A stretch of DNA of 64,000 nucleotides from Acanthosepion pharaonis (lineage: Eukaryota; Mollusca; Cephalopoda; Sepiida; Sepiidae). A model generated the notes under the pieces. That model was given only the letters and a program-made list of their open reading frames with translations, had not been told where the DNA came from and searched no databases. Positions 43,820-53,862 of this stretch are shown in pieces. A program made the position numbers and the translations under genes. The stretch is from positions 575,001 to 639,000 of the forward strand of contig CAHIKZ030000838.1 of the NCBI GenBank assembly GCA_903632075.3. Direction: 5' to 3'. Each line of letters opens with the position of its first letter. The stretch's first letter is position 1.

Positions 43820-43823
<4 letters not shown>
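43470..43823 (-). mobile_element. TIR DNA transposon derivative, 354 bp, TA-flanked
   Basis: Ends GGGTGACCCATAAAAAC and, from the right on the other strand, AGGTGACCCAAAAACGGG; TA lies on each side (43,468-43,469 and 43,824-43,825). Both flanks are (TA)n tracts, so the insertion went into, or seeded, a TA microsatellite. Only the transposase C-terminus remains. Confidence 0.85.
43589..43795 (-). pseudogene. Transposase C-terminal fragment (Tc1/mariner-IS630 type)
   Basis: Reads IQDEIHSIPADILQQSMRNL, NSRFQECIRTGGRHLQDIIL and a stop. This is the terminal region (I-x-x-x-I-x-x-I-P-x-x-x-L...R-x-x-x-C-I-x-x-x-G-x-x-x-x-D-I) of the transposase family. It is open for 68 codons including the native stop, so this part is well preserved. 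The catalytic domain has been deleted. Confidence 0.8.

Positions 43824-43867
<44 letters not shown>
43824..43867. repeat. (TA)n run
   Basis: About 42 bp of TA. Confidence 0.95.
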
Positions 43868-43868
<1 letters not shown>

Positions 43869-44345
43869 TTTATTTTTATCTTTAATCGAATTCACCCCAA
43901 GCAAGGCAATAAAGCCGCAAAGACACAAGGGATTACTCAGTGTGGAAAAATTATAAAACAGAAATGTTACTAAGGAGCCAGAACAATAGAAGAGTAATCA
44001 GGAATACAGTAGATAACGATTGACATTGCATTTAAAAATTTGAGGATTCAAGTTGTCTTGAAAGCATGGCACCTGAAGAGAGTTCCACAATGTAGAAGTG
44101 CGAGCAAAACTAATGTTAGCATAGAATTGTTATATCTAGCCAACTAAATTGATGAGACCTTGTTGCCATTCTATAGTACTGCGCTTAAATTCATAAAGTC
44201 GTGGCACCACAGCGAACAGCTCATATGAACAATTACCATGTAAGTAATTACAGAAAAGGCACAGGGAAGCAACTTTATGACGGTGGGAAAGTGAGTGGAG
44301 CCGAGATGCCAGGCTAGGACCAATAATATTGCTGATAAAAAATTA
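43868..44345 (-). pseudogene. LINE ORF C-terminal relic and 3' tail, minus strand
   Basis: Minus-strand pieces: ISNIIGPSLASRLHSLSHRH, KVASLCLFCNYLHGNCSYEL, VPRLYEFKRST, FYANISFARTSTLWNSL and FKCNVNRYL. Same family and order as 12,225-12,690. The 3' tail toward 43,880 carries TCACCCCAAGCAAGGCAATA + AAGCCGCAAAGAC. One or two frame changes. Confidence 0.9.
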
Positions 44346-45060
44346 TAAATCATGAAAACTTTAGTTAGTCAGGTGGGGTGGCAGGACACCCAGAAGAAGA
44401 CAAAGCGGCGCCTGCCTCCCTCAACAATTGAGCTAAAACTGTGCTACACTGCGTACTACGCACCCTCACTGAGCCAGGAGTGTAGTGGGAAAGAGAGAAA
44501 GAGAAACTAGGAATTACGAGTACGTTAAAAATTTGTGGGGTTAGAGAACACTAGATGTGACTAACGGAGGGTTACGCATAGTCATAATGTCTATCACTTA
44601 TCCGGTACCATTGAAGCCTTTATTTGGTATGTGTTTTGCCGGATTGTTGATGGTTATTTAAACCTTTAAAATACCCTGAAAATCAGTATATGTTGGTTAA
44701 TAAAGGGAAAAAGAAAATTAAATGCTAATCAAATACAGATCAATGTTACAAGTAATTCTGATGAATTACATAAGAATGTGTATCACTGTCACTTCCAAAG
44801 TAAAGCTTTAAAAGAAAATGAGGAAAAATTTAGATGAAATCAAATTTTCAGAAGTTCTTTTTGTTATGGGTAACATGTTTTTGCTTCACACAATAGAAAC
44901 CACATCCTGTATTCTTGCAGTCATGTATCGACTAAAAAAGATAACTAGAAGTACCTTATCGGTGTTTAACAGTTACTCAAAACCAGATGATGCAGCAGCT
45001 AGTGCCACCAGACATTATTAGCAGTCCGTGTTTTTGTATTCGATGAAATTTAAACCGGAT
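44346..45060. other. Spacer, mixed composition
   Basis: Nothing firm. 44,350-44,560 is less AT-rich but unrecognised. The 67-codon frame at 44,818-45,021 is not recognised. Confidence 0.4.
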
Positions 45061-46449
45061 TAATGATTGTACTGGATTTCTGATGCCGGATTGGTGATTT
45101 AAAAAAACGAAGAGGCCACAAATTAATTTGACAAAGCCCAAGAGAAGTACCATCAAATGAAACTGACTTCATAATTGCTGACAAAGATAGCACTGTTAAG
45201 GATGAAACAGCCATAAAGTTAAGCGACGATCGAATGAACAAATTTGACCCGCAAATTGACAAAGTCAAAATGATTCACAAAAAGGAAAAGTATCCGAATA
45301 AATTTATCACAGAATTTCAGGTGGAAATCAAGGGCAGATTCCTGGTTTTGTGGATTAGCAAAAATAACATAGAAAGTATGAATAGCAAATTGGTAACTGT
45401 AATTAAGGAAGCCATAAGTGTAACAGAGAAAACAAATGGCAAACGGTAATAAGAAAGGGAGACAACTCACAGCCAACACTGATGAAAAAGAAGAGAAAAT
45501 AACCATCAGTACAGAGAGCTAAAATTGAAAATGCAGAATTAAATCAGAAAAAAATGAGATGCTAAGAAAAGGTAAAATGAATATGGAAAGAACAGAAGCC
45601 ACCAGGAAAGGTAAAAGATTGAAATCTACTAACTGTAATACAGAAAAATGGAAAAAAAATGCATTAAAAACCAGAAACGAGACAGTTACTAAATATCGGC
45701 ACTTGATATTAATACCAACCAATGTATACTATACAAATCTGTATATTAGAAAATAAAACCACTGCCAGCAGTTACTCCAGTAGATACTAGTGATGTTCCC
45801 GAGGAAATAAATCATAAAATAAAGCTTACACTTCAAAATGTGAAACGCGAGAAAAAAAGATGGCATACTAACAGACTTTTCGAGGGATGTAGCAGATTTT
45901 CATGAAAGATTTGCACAACTATTAACCAGTGCATAAAGAAGGAAAAGTACCTGAAAATTACTGCCTTGAATATTAATTCTACAATATATAAAAGGAGATA
46001 AATAATTATCACATTGGTATCGAACCTAGACAAATTATTATCAAAAGTATTTTTATTCAAATATCACACGAACGGTCAAATTTAAGAATGGCTCAACAAC
46101 AGACTATCTACAAACTATAGATCAACTGACTGAACAAAAAAACAACAGACTATAATATATATATATATATATTTTAGATTTGGTTGAAAAAGCATTTGAC
46201 TAAGCAGAAAATACGACAGACTTTAACTCACTACAAAAGTAGAGTATTAAAATCTATATAAAAGTTATTAAGAATATATATAATATTATATGGGCGCGTA
46301 GCCGAGTGGTTACAACGTTCACCTTCCAACCATGAGTTCGAATTACATCATGGTTGATTTATCAGGAAGGTGGCATCTTGATGTTATCGGCCTTATTGGG
46401 TAGAACGAAGTCACAAGTCATTGTGACCGAGGTTTGAACGCACTGGCTT

Positions 46450-47066
46450 GGTTGGTTTGTTTTGTTTTACGGCATATCAACCTCAATGGGTCATTTTATA
46501 CCAACAAAATTTTATTGCTGGTAATTTTTTTCCTTCAAAAATATATTTCTTGTAATATTTTTCTTAAAAAATGTATCACTGGTAATATTTTTTTCTCGAA
46601 AATGTAATGCTGGAAATAATGTATTGCTGGTAATAATTTTTTACAAATCTCATAGTATTTTGACCCCAGTTTGGGGGTTAACTATTTGCCCATAGCATGT
46701 GGCACAAGGCCGAGTTTAATGTGGGTCATCCGAACCCGTAGGCTCGGCCAAAATATAGCCTTCGAACCCGCCTAGGCGGGCTCGAGAGCTGTCAACCTCT
46801 CCGAACGCAACCTTGCCCTTCGGCAAAGCTTCGTCCGGGTTCCTCCCTGCTAATGCAGAGAGTTAGACAGACGGCGGTTGCTGTAAGTTTGATACAGTTA
46901 TCTGTATCTATCTATTTGCCCATAGCTGGGACTCTAACAGGTACTACCACCCCGGGTCAGGGTGGACCTAGGAACACCAGCAATTAAGAGGTGGTTCCGC
47001 GCTCCTCAAAACCTCCTGATCAGAGTACTTGCTGTTGGGCGTAGTTTATCGTCTTATCCAGGACGA
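46450..47066. mobile_element. Short retroelement-like insertion (family 3) in the SINE
   Basis: Starts GGTTGGTTTGTTTTGTTTTA + CGGCATATCAACC and ends GTAGTTTATCGTCTTATCCA + GGACGA. GCACTGGCTT is duplicated at its edges (46,440-46,449 and 47,067-47,076). About 35-bp internal repeats around ATTGCTGGTAATTTTT. A second copy lies at 51,672-52,089. Family unidentified. Confidence 0.85.
46697..46911 (-). mobile_element. Single dispersed relative of the 240-bp array unit
   Basis: 215 bp inserted in the family 3 element with a perfect 15-bp duplication CTATTTGCCCATAGC (46,682-46,696 and 46,912-46,926). Read directly it matches the reverse complement of the 53.9-59.5 kb unit: TGTGGCACAAGGCC, TAGGCTCGGCCAAAA, CCCTTCGGC, GGGTTCCTCCC and CAGAGAGTT in order. 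It ends in a TATCTATCTAT tail. TGGCACAAGGC and TTCGAACCC sit where pol III boxes A and B would be; inference. Confidence 0.88.
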
Positions 47067-47235
47067 GCACTGGCTTTGTTAAGATCGTTGATCACGCCAG
47101 GTAATGCGCTCTCTCCCCAAAACTGTAACTAGGTTCCGCTCAACATCGCTACAATAGCAACGACAAGTGGACTCTGTGGGTGTTGGACAAACGCAAATGT
47201 GCTTGATTTGGCCGACCCAGTAGATAGGCATACCA

Positions 47236-47300
47236 ATGGCATTACGATAATAATTTGACTTCATAACGACATAGATAAAATAAAGACTGGATAAAGAGTG
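47236..47300 (+). other. Resumption of host LINE sequence
   Basis: Junction between the 3' end of the SINE and the LINE relic that continues to 48,115. Confidence 0.5.
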
Positions 47301-48117
47301 AGACAAGACAAGAGAATTTAATTTAAATTCTTTTCAACTGTCCTTGAAGGAATCACAAATAAAGAAGGAAGGTCTTGAAGCAAGCAAAAACGAAGAATAT
47401 CGGTACAGTTTATGATTTTCAGATGAAATCGAATGATTTACAAGTAATACAAAATGACCTGAATAGTGAAAGTACGTTGAAATGAGCAAAAATGTAATAA
47501 AAAACAATATTCAATCATAATAATCAGAAAAAAATTATAAATAAATAGAAATGAATAAGTCCAACATTACATATGTTTAGGACAAGTTATAAATACTGAC
47601 CACGGGAAATGAAATAAAGTAACCGTATAATAATTGAGGCAAAGACATTTTAACAAAAAAAAACAGTTATACGGTGGGGGGGAGCTTATCTATCTACTTA
47701 AAACTTAAAGCGAACAATGACCGTATATTGCCAGTTCTGACGTACGGACACGAAACATGGAAATTGACAAAATCCCTTGAAAACAAACTCAAAAATCCAC
47801 AAAGATGAATGGACAGAGTAACAAAAGAGTGATGCCGAGCTAACTGTAACCAACTGAAAGAGAATTAGAGAACAAACCAAGATGGAAAATATAGAACTGA
47901 TTGAAAAAAAATGGATAAGGGCGGCTACATAATATGAAGAAAAAATAACAGACGGAGTAAAAGGTTGCATAATTTGGCACAACTGATAGAAAATCCAGTA
48001 GAAAAAGGTGGGATCGAACAGGAAGAGATGGAATAGAGGGGATTGTTAGTAAAATGTGTCAGAGAATAATACAAACATTCTTATGAAACAATTTAGGTAT
48101 TCTACATTGGACTAGAA

Positions 48118-48118
48118 G

Positions 48119-48175
<57 letters not shown>
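48118..48175. repeat. (TA)n run
   Basis: About 54 bp of TA. Confidence 0.95.
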
Positions 48176-48178
<3 letters not shown>

Positions 48179-48412
48179 ATTGTTGTAACCTAGGGAAGGT
48201 TACTGAATGATGAATAGCCAAAAGGGAAGTTGGAAATAAAATGGTAATCTTTATAACATCACGAAAATACATTGCTCGCCAGCGGCGTGAAGTAGGTAAA
48301 CCACTGCTGGTGGTGAACAACTTAGACAGCATATTACCCCCACTTACAATAATATCCAACGTATTTATGAGGATTGAGACAAACTCATTAGTGTTCATAG
48401 GTGCGCTATATA

Positions 48413-48430
48413 ACACACACACACACACAC

Positions 48431-48499
<69 letters not shown>

Positions 48500-48501
48500 T
48501 C
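48413..48501. repeat. (CA)n(GATA)n run
   Basis: Short CA then about 17 GATA units. Confidence 0.95.
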
Positions 48502-48736
48502 TGTTAGAGGGCTTGTAATAACCAACCAAATGTTCAGGCAATTTAAACAGTGTGCATGAACTGAATTTAGTACGAAATGTGGCTGCTGTTCTTTGTGAAG
48601 AGAAATTTGTAAGCCATTTGAACTAATTTTTAAAAGATATTGAAAAATCGACTGGCATGGAAATATATTTTTGTAGTGAAATTCACTAAACTTTTAGATG
48701 ACACAGTATTGGTGTATGCGAGCGTTCGCCCGCACG

Positions 48737-48737
<1 letters not shown>

Positions 48738-48784
<47 letters not shown>

Positions 48785-48900
48785 CGTGCGTGATTATGAT
48801 TGCAAATACGCGTGCATATATGCATGTATAAATATGTGTGTGTGTATGTGCGTGCGGTGTATTTGTATATGTGTGTGTGCACGAGAGGGTATGCGTGATT
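48738..48900. repeat. (TG)n and alternating purine-pyrimidine tract
   Basis: GT 48,739-48,776, GCGCGCGCG, then looser TGTG/TATATG to about 48,900. Alternating purine-pyrimidine with GC steps is Z-DNA-prone. Confidence 0.9.
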
Positions 48901-48966
48901 ATGCTTGTATCTCACACAAGCACACACATATATTTGACAATTGACCTTTGCCACAATTCCCCCTTA

Positions 48967-48969
<3 letters not shown>

Positions 48970-49002
<33 letters not shown>
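48970..49002. repeat. (CT)n run
   Basis: About 28 bp of CT. Confidence 0.95.
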
Positions 49003-49004
<2 letters not shown>

Positions 49005-49178
49005 CTTTCTGTTCAGCTATGGCAATTCCGCTGTGATTTATACTTAACATATCGATTATTGATTATCGATCCCAATTCCTAATTTGATACATCTTCACCT
49101 TAACGGCTAGTACATTTTTACAGTTGTAAAATCCACGACAGCATCATTATTTCTGAAATTGTCGCTTCTCTCGATATA

Positions 49179-49179
<1 letters not shown>

Positions 49180-49254
<75 letters not shown>
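49180..49254. repeat. (GT)n run
   Basis: About 72 bp of GT. Confidence 0.98.
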
Positions 49255-49255
<1 letters not shown>

Positions 49256-49484
49256 ATGGGTGGTCATCTTTTCTTCTTTTTCACTGGTCATTTTCTTCTT
49301 GCTTTTTATTATTGATAACAAAATACACAAGGCACAAGAACTTTATATATGCGCCAAACACAACTGGGAAAGAATCGGCCATCTTTCACCTTTTTGTAGC
49401 GTCCATAGGAGGACAAATATTTTCTCTTTTCCCAACTGCCAGCTCGTTCGTAAATACCTATCTGACCCTCTCTAGCAATATAAT

Positions 49485-49495
49485 TCCATTACTTC

Positions 49496-49527
<32 letters not shown>

Positions 49528-49590
49528 TTTTCTATTCTTTCTTTCTTTTTTTAATATTTCCTCATTGTCTTAACCGTCTTTCTTTACATT

Positions 49591-49637
<47 letters not shown>

Positions 49638-49816
49638 GTTATTTTCTTCTTGTTTCTTCTTCCTACTTTTCTTTGCATTCATTCTCAGGTTTCTAATTTT
49701 ATTTTCTTCTTGTCTTCTTTTTCTCTCTTTTTCTTTCGTTTTCTTGTATACAATTTTCTTCTTTTAAACATTTCAATATTTATCTTTCTGTCACTTTCAC
49801 TTTGTCTTTTCTTTGA

Positions 49817-49860
<44 letters not shown>

Positions 49861-50000
49861 TTTCTCTCTCTTATTTTCTCCTTCTCAAAGTATTCTCCCT
49901 TTTTCTCACATATTCCTCTCTCTCTCTATCTCTCTCTATCTCTCACTATCTCTCTCTGTATCTTTTTCTGTCTCTCTCTATAACTCTCTTGCTATATTTC
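49485..50000. repeat. Pyrimidine-rich region with (CTTT)n and (CT)n
   Basis: CTTT 49,496-49,532, CT 49,594-49,634 and 49,826-49,852, TCTCTC-rich to 50,000. Mirror image in strand bias of the polypurine tract at 10,760-11,365. Confidence 0.9.
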
Positions 50001-51290
50001 TCATGACAAAACATGTTATTGGTTCCAAATCCAATTACTTTTTTACAAATTTGTTTTGTTTCTTTTTTATTTCATTTTTCCTATTACTTTAGCATTTTTT
50101 AAAATTTTGTTTCTTTATACTGAAATGACAATTAATGAATCAAACAGGCAAAACCTGATCGATTCAAAGAGAAAGCCAAAAAGAGGTAAGAGAGAGGTGG
50201 AAGGAGGAAATATGAATCAAAAGGGAGTAGAACAATAAGGTGGGGGTGTAAGACTGGGGGAGCCGGAGGTACAAGTGGCGGCTGTCGATGAAATAATTGA
50301 TACCTTTAATTATTTTTGAAGACCGAATCTGGAAAATTCATGGCGCGGGTTGGTGGAACGTAAATGGGTGTCTTTTTGCAATTGAGCAGGGGATGCGGTG
50401 GTTATGAAAGGCTGTGAAGGAGGTTCGACGGTGGTCTAGCGTATTATGATCGTGGTGGCGCTGCTGAGTTAGTCGAGGTATCGGTCACGTGCTCGCTAGC
50501 AACGTTGGTGAAATTAAGCAAATCAATCATTCACAGAAACAAGGTGAGAACAAGTCGGCAGCCAATTGTGACTTGATTTTTATTGAGTTACCAGAAGAAA
50601 GAAAGAAAAAAAAAGAAAGAGATTAGTAACCAGTTTCAGGAATTGCCCACTGGCTTTATCTCCCGCGTTTTCAGCTGTTTTACGACACTTTACTTGTTAC
50701 CATCTCCTTAATGTATCTATCGATACCCTAATGAAAATAATAAAAAAACAATTACTGATTTCATTATCATAGTCGTCTCTCTACCCTTCTTCATTTCGTT
50801 GTTACTGACGATATATATGCTGATTTCAGTACAGTGATGCCTGGTGGGCTAATGATATTAATAATATTTAACTGGTAATCTTTCAAACGAGACAAAAACA
50901 TATCTTACTTATTACGCTATCGTCGCTAGAAAAATTCCTGGAATTTGGGAATAGGCATTGCGACTAGAAATAATCATTTGTTTCAATTTTTACATATTAT
51001 TAGGTACTTCTTGCCTATCTCACACTGCGAATTTTTTCTAAGATCTATACTAAACATTAAATCTGTTACGAAAAAAGAACTAAAAAAAATGAACACAAAA
51101 CGATCAGGATTCGTAACTGGAAAAACCGAATGAAAAAAAGAATGTTAACAACAAATAATTTTTCACACCCAACCCAGTTCTGCGGAATCAGAATCAACGT
51201 TGAGTTTAAGCAAGCGAATGAACCAACTGGAGTAAAGTGCCATGCAGATTTAAATTTTTCCAACTTGTGACGAATGCAGCTATCGATTTT
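50001..51290. other. Spacer with an unrecognised higher-GC island
   Basis: 50,150-50,560 is G-rich and free of microsatellites, but no extended open frame or repeat was recognised. The rest is AT-rich. Confidence 0.4.
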
Positions 51291-51293
51291 TTT

Positions 51294-51598
51294 GCATGCT
51301 AGCATGCTATTTAACATTCGTGTCAGTCAGCTGTTGGCTCTCAAGCTGGCCAATAGAATTTTCCTGCCTATTAGTGGCAGCCAGCTATAGGCTCTTACTC
51401 TGGCCAGTACAAAATGACCTCAAATTAAATGTCGATTATTTCCACTATCGATTAGAGTTGGGAAATGCAAAGTCGGTCTTGGCCTTCCGCTAACTTGGAG
51501 CATGTGCATGTAAATTTTGGTGCAAATCCGTCGAAAATTGCGGCCGTGCATTTGTTACACACACACACACACACATCCTGCCTTTTATAGATAGAGAT
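51294..51598. repeat. Probable 3' end of an unknown retroelement
   Basis: The block GGTGCAAATCCGTCGAAAAT + TGCGGCCGTGCATTTG, then (CA)n, then TCCTGCCTTTTATAGATAGA resembles 3' ends of RTE-like repeats seen in other invertebrates. Internal GCCAGCTATAGGCTC and GTCAGCTGTTGGCTC are a weak tandem pair. From memory only. Confidence 0.45.
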
Positions 51599-51671
51599 GA
51601 ATATATTTAAACAGTGTTTAAATCAGTCAAAATAGGAACACTGAACGTCTATACATTTCAGTGATCGAGTT

Positions 51672-52089
51672 GTTGGTTGAATAGTTTTTGTTTAGCGGCA
51701 TATCAACCACCATGGCTTATTTAATGCCCTCAGATACAATGTATTGTTAGTCATTTTGCTTTAAAATGAATTGTCGCTCATTTTACTATAAATATGTATT
51801 TTTGGTCATTTTACTATAAATATGTATTAGTCATTTTTTGTATAAAAATGTATTGCTGGTATTTTTACTATAAAAATGTATTTTTATACTTACACAGTAT
51901 TTCGTTTTTGTTTGGAGATTCACTATTTGCCCATACCTCGGACTCTAACAGGTGCTACCATTCCGGCTCAGGACCTGGGACCTCGAAACAACAACTAAGA
52001 GGTAGCTCCAGGCTCCTCAAAACCTCCAATCACCCGATCAGAGGCCTTGCTCCCGGATGTAGTTTATCGTCATACACAGGATTTAGGCC
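51672..52089. mobile_element. Short retroelement-like insertion (family 3), second copy
   Basis: Contains GCGGCATATCAACCACCATG, repeated GGTCATTTTACTATAAATAT, CTATTTGCCCATACCTCGGA, CTCTAACAGGTGCTACCATT and ATGTAGTTTATCGTC. ATCGAGTT flanks it (51,664-51,671 and 52,090-52,097). Uninterrupted at the site where copy 46,450 carries its insertion. Confidence 0.85.
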
Positions 52090-52109
52090 ATCGAGTTAGA
52101 ATATTATTT

Positions 52110-52800
52110 ATGCATTTACAATAAAACTGGACACCAAGAAATCTTTGAATGCAGTTTCTGCATCTTCTTTGCAACGGAATGTTTTTTGGCTTAAGAAATT
52201 GTCAAGCTGCTTGAAAAATTAGTTGGCAAGAGATCAAGGGAATATGTAGGATGTGTCAAAGTCTCGTATACGTAGTATTATATGCAGCGTCATTCTGACA
52301 ATATGTGGCCGATCATTGTCATAAAACAGAATCGGACCTCGTTGATTAACCAATACTGGTCGCACTTTGCTTAACTAAATGTGCATTTCATCCAGTTGAT
52401 GGCATTAAACTACGGCAGATGTTCTCTCTTTAGATTCCAGAAAACTGTAATGAATAAACTCAAATGGCAGACCCACATACAGTCACCATATTCTTGTGTT
52501 GGCGCTATTTCAGTTTTGGAAAGTGTTTGGCTGTTTCGTCATGATCAAACAATTGAGTTGATCGTTTACCTTTGTTATAAAGGAGCAAATCACTGTTCAC
52601 TCAAGAAATGGATCATTCGAATTTCGAAAATGCAGCATTGACTACACTTTGAAACGCTGACTCTTTGACTTTCACTAAGTTTATGTGGAACCCATTTACC
52701 ATTTTTTTTCAGATGGTCGAGATTGCTGGAATAATGATACCTATTATCTGAGACATTTGTCTGACACTTTGTTGTGGGTTTTGTTCGAAACAAAGAAAAG
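52110..52800 (-). pseudogene. mariner transposase relic, second lineage, minus strand
   Basis: Minus-strand pieces: LDHLKKNGKWVPHKLSESQR (52,712-52,653; end of the N-terminal DNA-binding part), CCIFEIRMIHFLSEQ, then INEVRFCFMTMIGHIL / YDNDRPHIVRM (second catalytic Asp block) and FFKQLDNFLSQKTFRCKEDA-like text and AFKDFLVSS across frames. This order matches SETMAR/Hsmar1-like mariners. No terminal repeats were located. Many stops. It differs from the 12.7-kb copy. Confidence 0.8.
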
Positions 52801-52809
52801 AGTATTTTT

Positions 52810-53700
52810 TTTTATCCTATAAAAACAGGCGATCTCTGAAATTCGGCCAAAAGTTGAAACTTCTGAAAGTTGATGAATGTTAAGCGCACAGATAATTGAC
52901 AATATACAATCATTGCAACTCACCAAATAATATATACCCAAAATATTGCTGACTATTTTTTTTCAACAAAACTACAGATTCTCTAATCGATGTTGAGATT
53001 TTAGAGGTCGCATGAAATTTATCCAAAATAGTGGGAGATTAAATATATTTCAAAACAAAGTCGGCTCAATAGGATATCAGAAAATCTCCTGGAATGAATA
53101 GTCATCAGTCGTACCTATAATTAGGGAAGCATTTAAAAATAACAGCTAAATAATTTTTTTTTTAAATCTCATGCATGAAAAAGGTACGAAAAATAACTTT
53201 CTAAGACGCACAAAATAAAAAATTGCAAACGTGACAAATTCTACTAATTGTTCCTTTGCAATAGTTACTCCAATCTGGTTAATATATTTTCATGCATGTG
53301 AATAATTCTTTACTCTTCTTCACGTAGTCTAGCAAAAGACAACAATTGTGACGAATCTAACGAAGATACACAAGCAAGACTAACCTAATAAAATTCACTC
53401 CATGAAAAGCATCCCAGTTATCCTAGTTTAGTTTAGTCTGCCACAAGATCGCTATCTATTCATCAAACTGCACAAGCAATGAACTATGAAACGGCAGGGT
53501 ACGTAAAATATATTTTATAATATTGTCTGGGTCCATAGTTCAAAGAGAACACGGTGATGGCCCAACTTACTACATGAGCAGCCCAGTAGCTAATGTCTTG
53601 TTAGTTGTTTCAGGAAGTCTGAATATCATATTAGAATTCTGCTTGTTTTCCTCTTAATAGTTAGTCAGTACTTGTCTTACGTCCTGCCATTACATCAAAT
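52810..53700. other. AT-rich spacer
   Basis: Nothing recognised. Confidence 0.5.
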
Positions 53701-53712
53701 AAATAATGGACT

Positions 53713-53758
53713 ACGTCAGTCTTCCCTCGCAATCTTTTGATTACGAGAGAAGACTGAA
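53713..53758. repeat. Imperfect hairpin
   Basis: CAGTCTTCCCTCGCAATC, TTTT, then GATTACGAGAGAAGACTG. Confidence 0.85.
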
Positions 53759-53811
53759 GAAAAAGATATATTAGAAAGGCAGTTTGATTGTAATGAAAAA
53801 ACAAGCATAAT

Positions 53812-53812
<1 letters not shown>

Positions 53813-53862
<50 letters not shown>
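53813..53862. repeat. (GAAA)n, target of the LTR-like insertion
   Basis: About 12 units on the left. The run resumes as GAAAGAACGAAAGAAAA at 59,736 on the far side of the insertion. Confidence 0.95.

Larger units (their letters stand above)
46291..47235 (+). mobile_element. tRNA-derived SINE (family 2), split by a nested insertion
   Basis: GGGCGCGTAGCCGAGTGGTT (perfect box A TAGCCGAGTGG), CATGAGTTCGAATTAC (box B), CAGGAAGGTGGCATCTTGAT. The sequence breaks after GAACGCACTGGCTT and resumes at 47,077 with TGTTAAGATCGTTGATCACG + CCAGGTAATGCG, matching the continuous copies at 30,651 and 61,793. Confidence 0.9.
45061..48115 (+). pseudogene. LINE (endonuclease/reverse-transcriptase) relic, interrupted
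   Basis: Decayed non-LTR ORF spread over about 2.1 kb plus an interrupting SINE. The left part (45,200-45,460) has EFQVEIKGRFLVLWISKNNI-type sequence, upstream of the RT. RT pieces are TTDYLQTIDQLTE (about 46,095-46,133) and VEKAFD-like sequence (about 46,180). After the SINE come VLEGI (about 47,345), DEIE, LPVLTYGHETWKLTKSLENK (about 47,725-47,790), then R-R-K-N-N-R-R-S-K-R and NPVEKGGIEQEEME-like text at the end. YxDD is not readable. Many stops. The order matches the endonuclease-RT elements common in animals. Confidence 0.8.
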
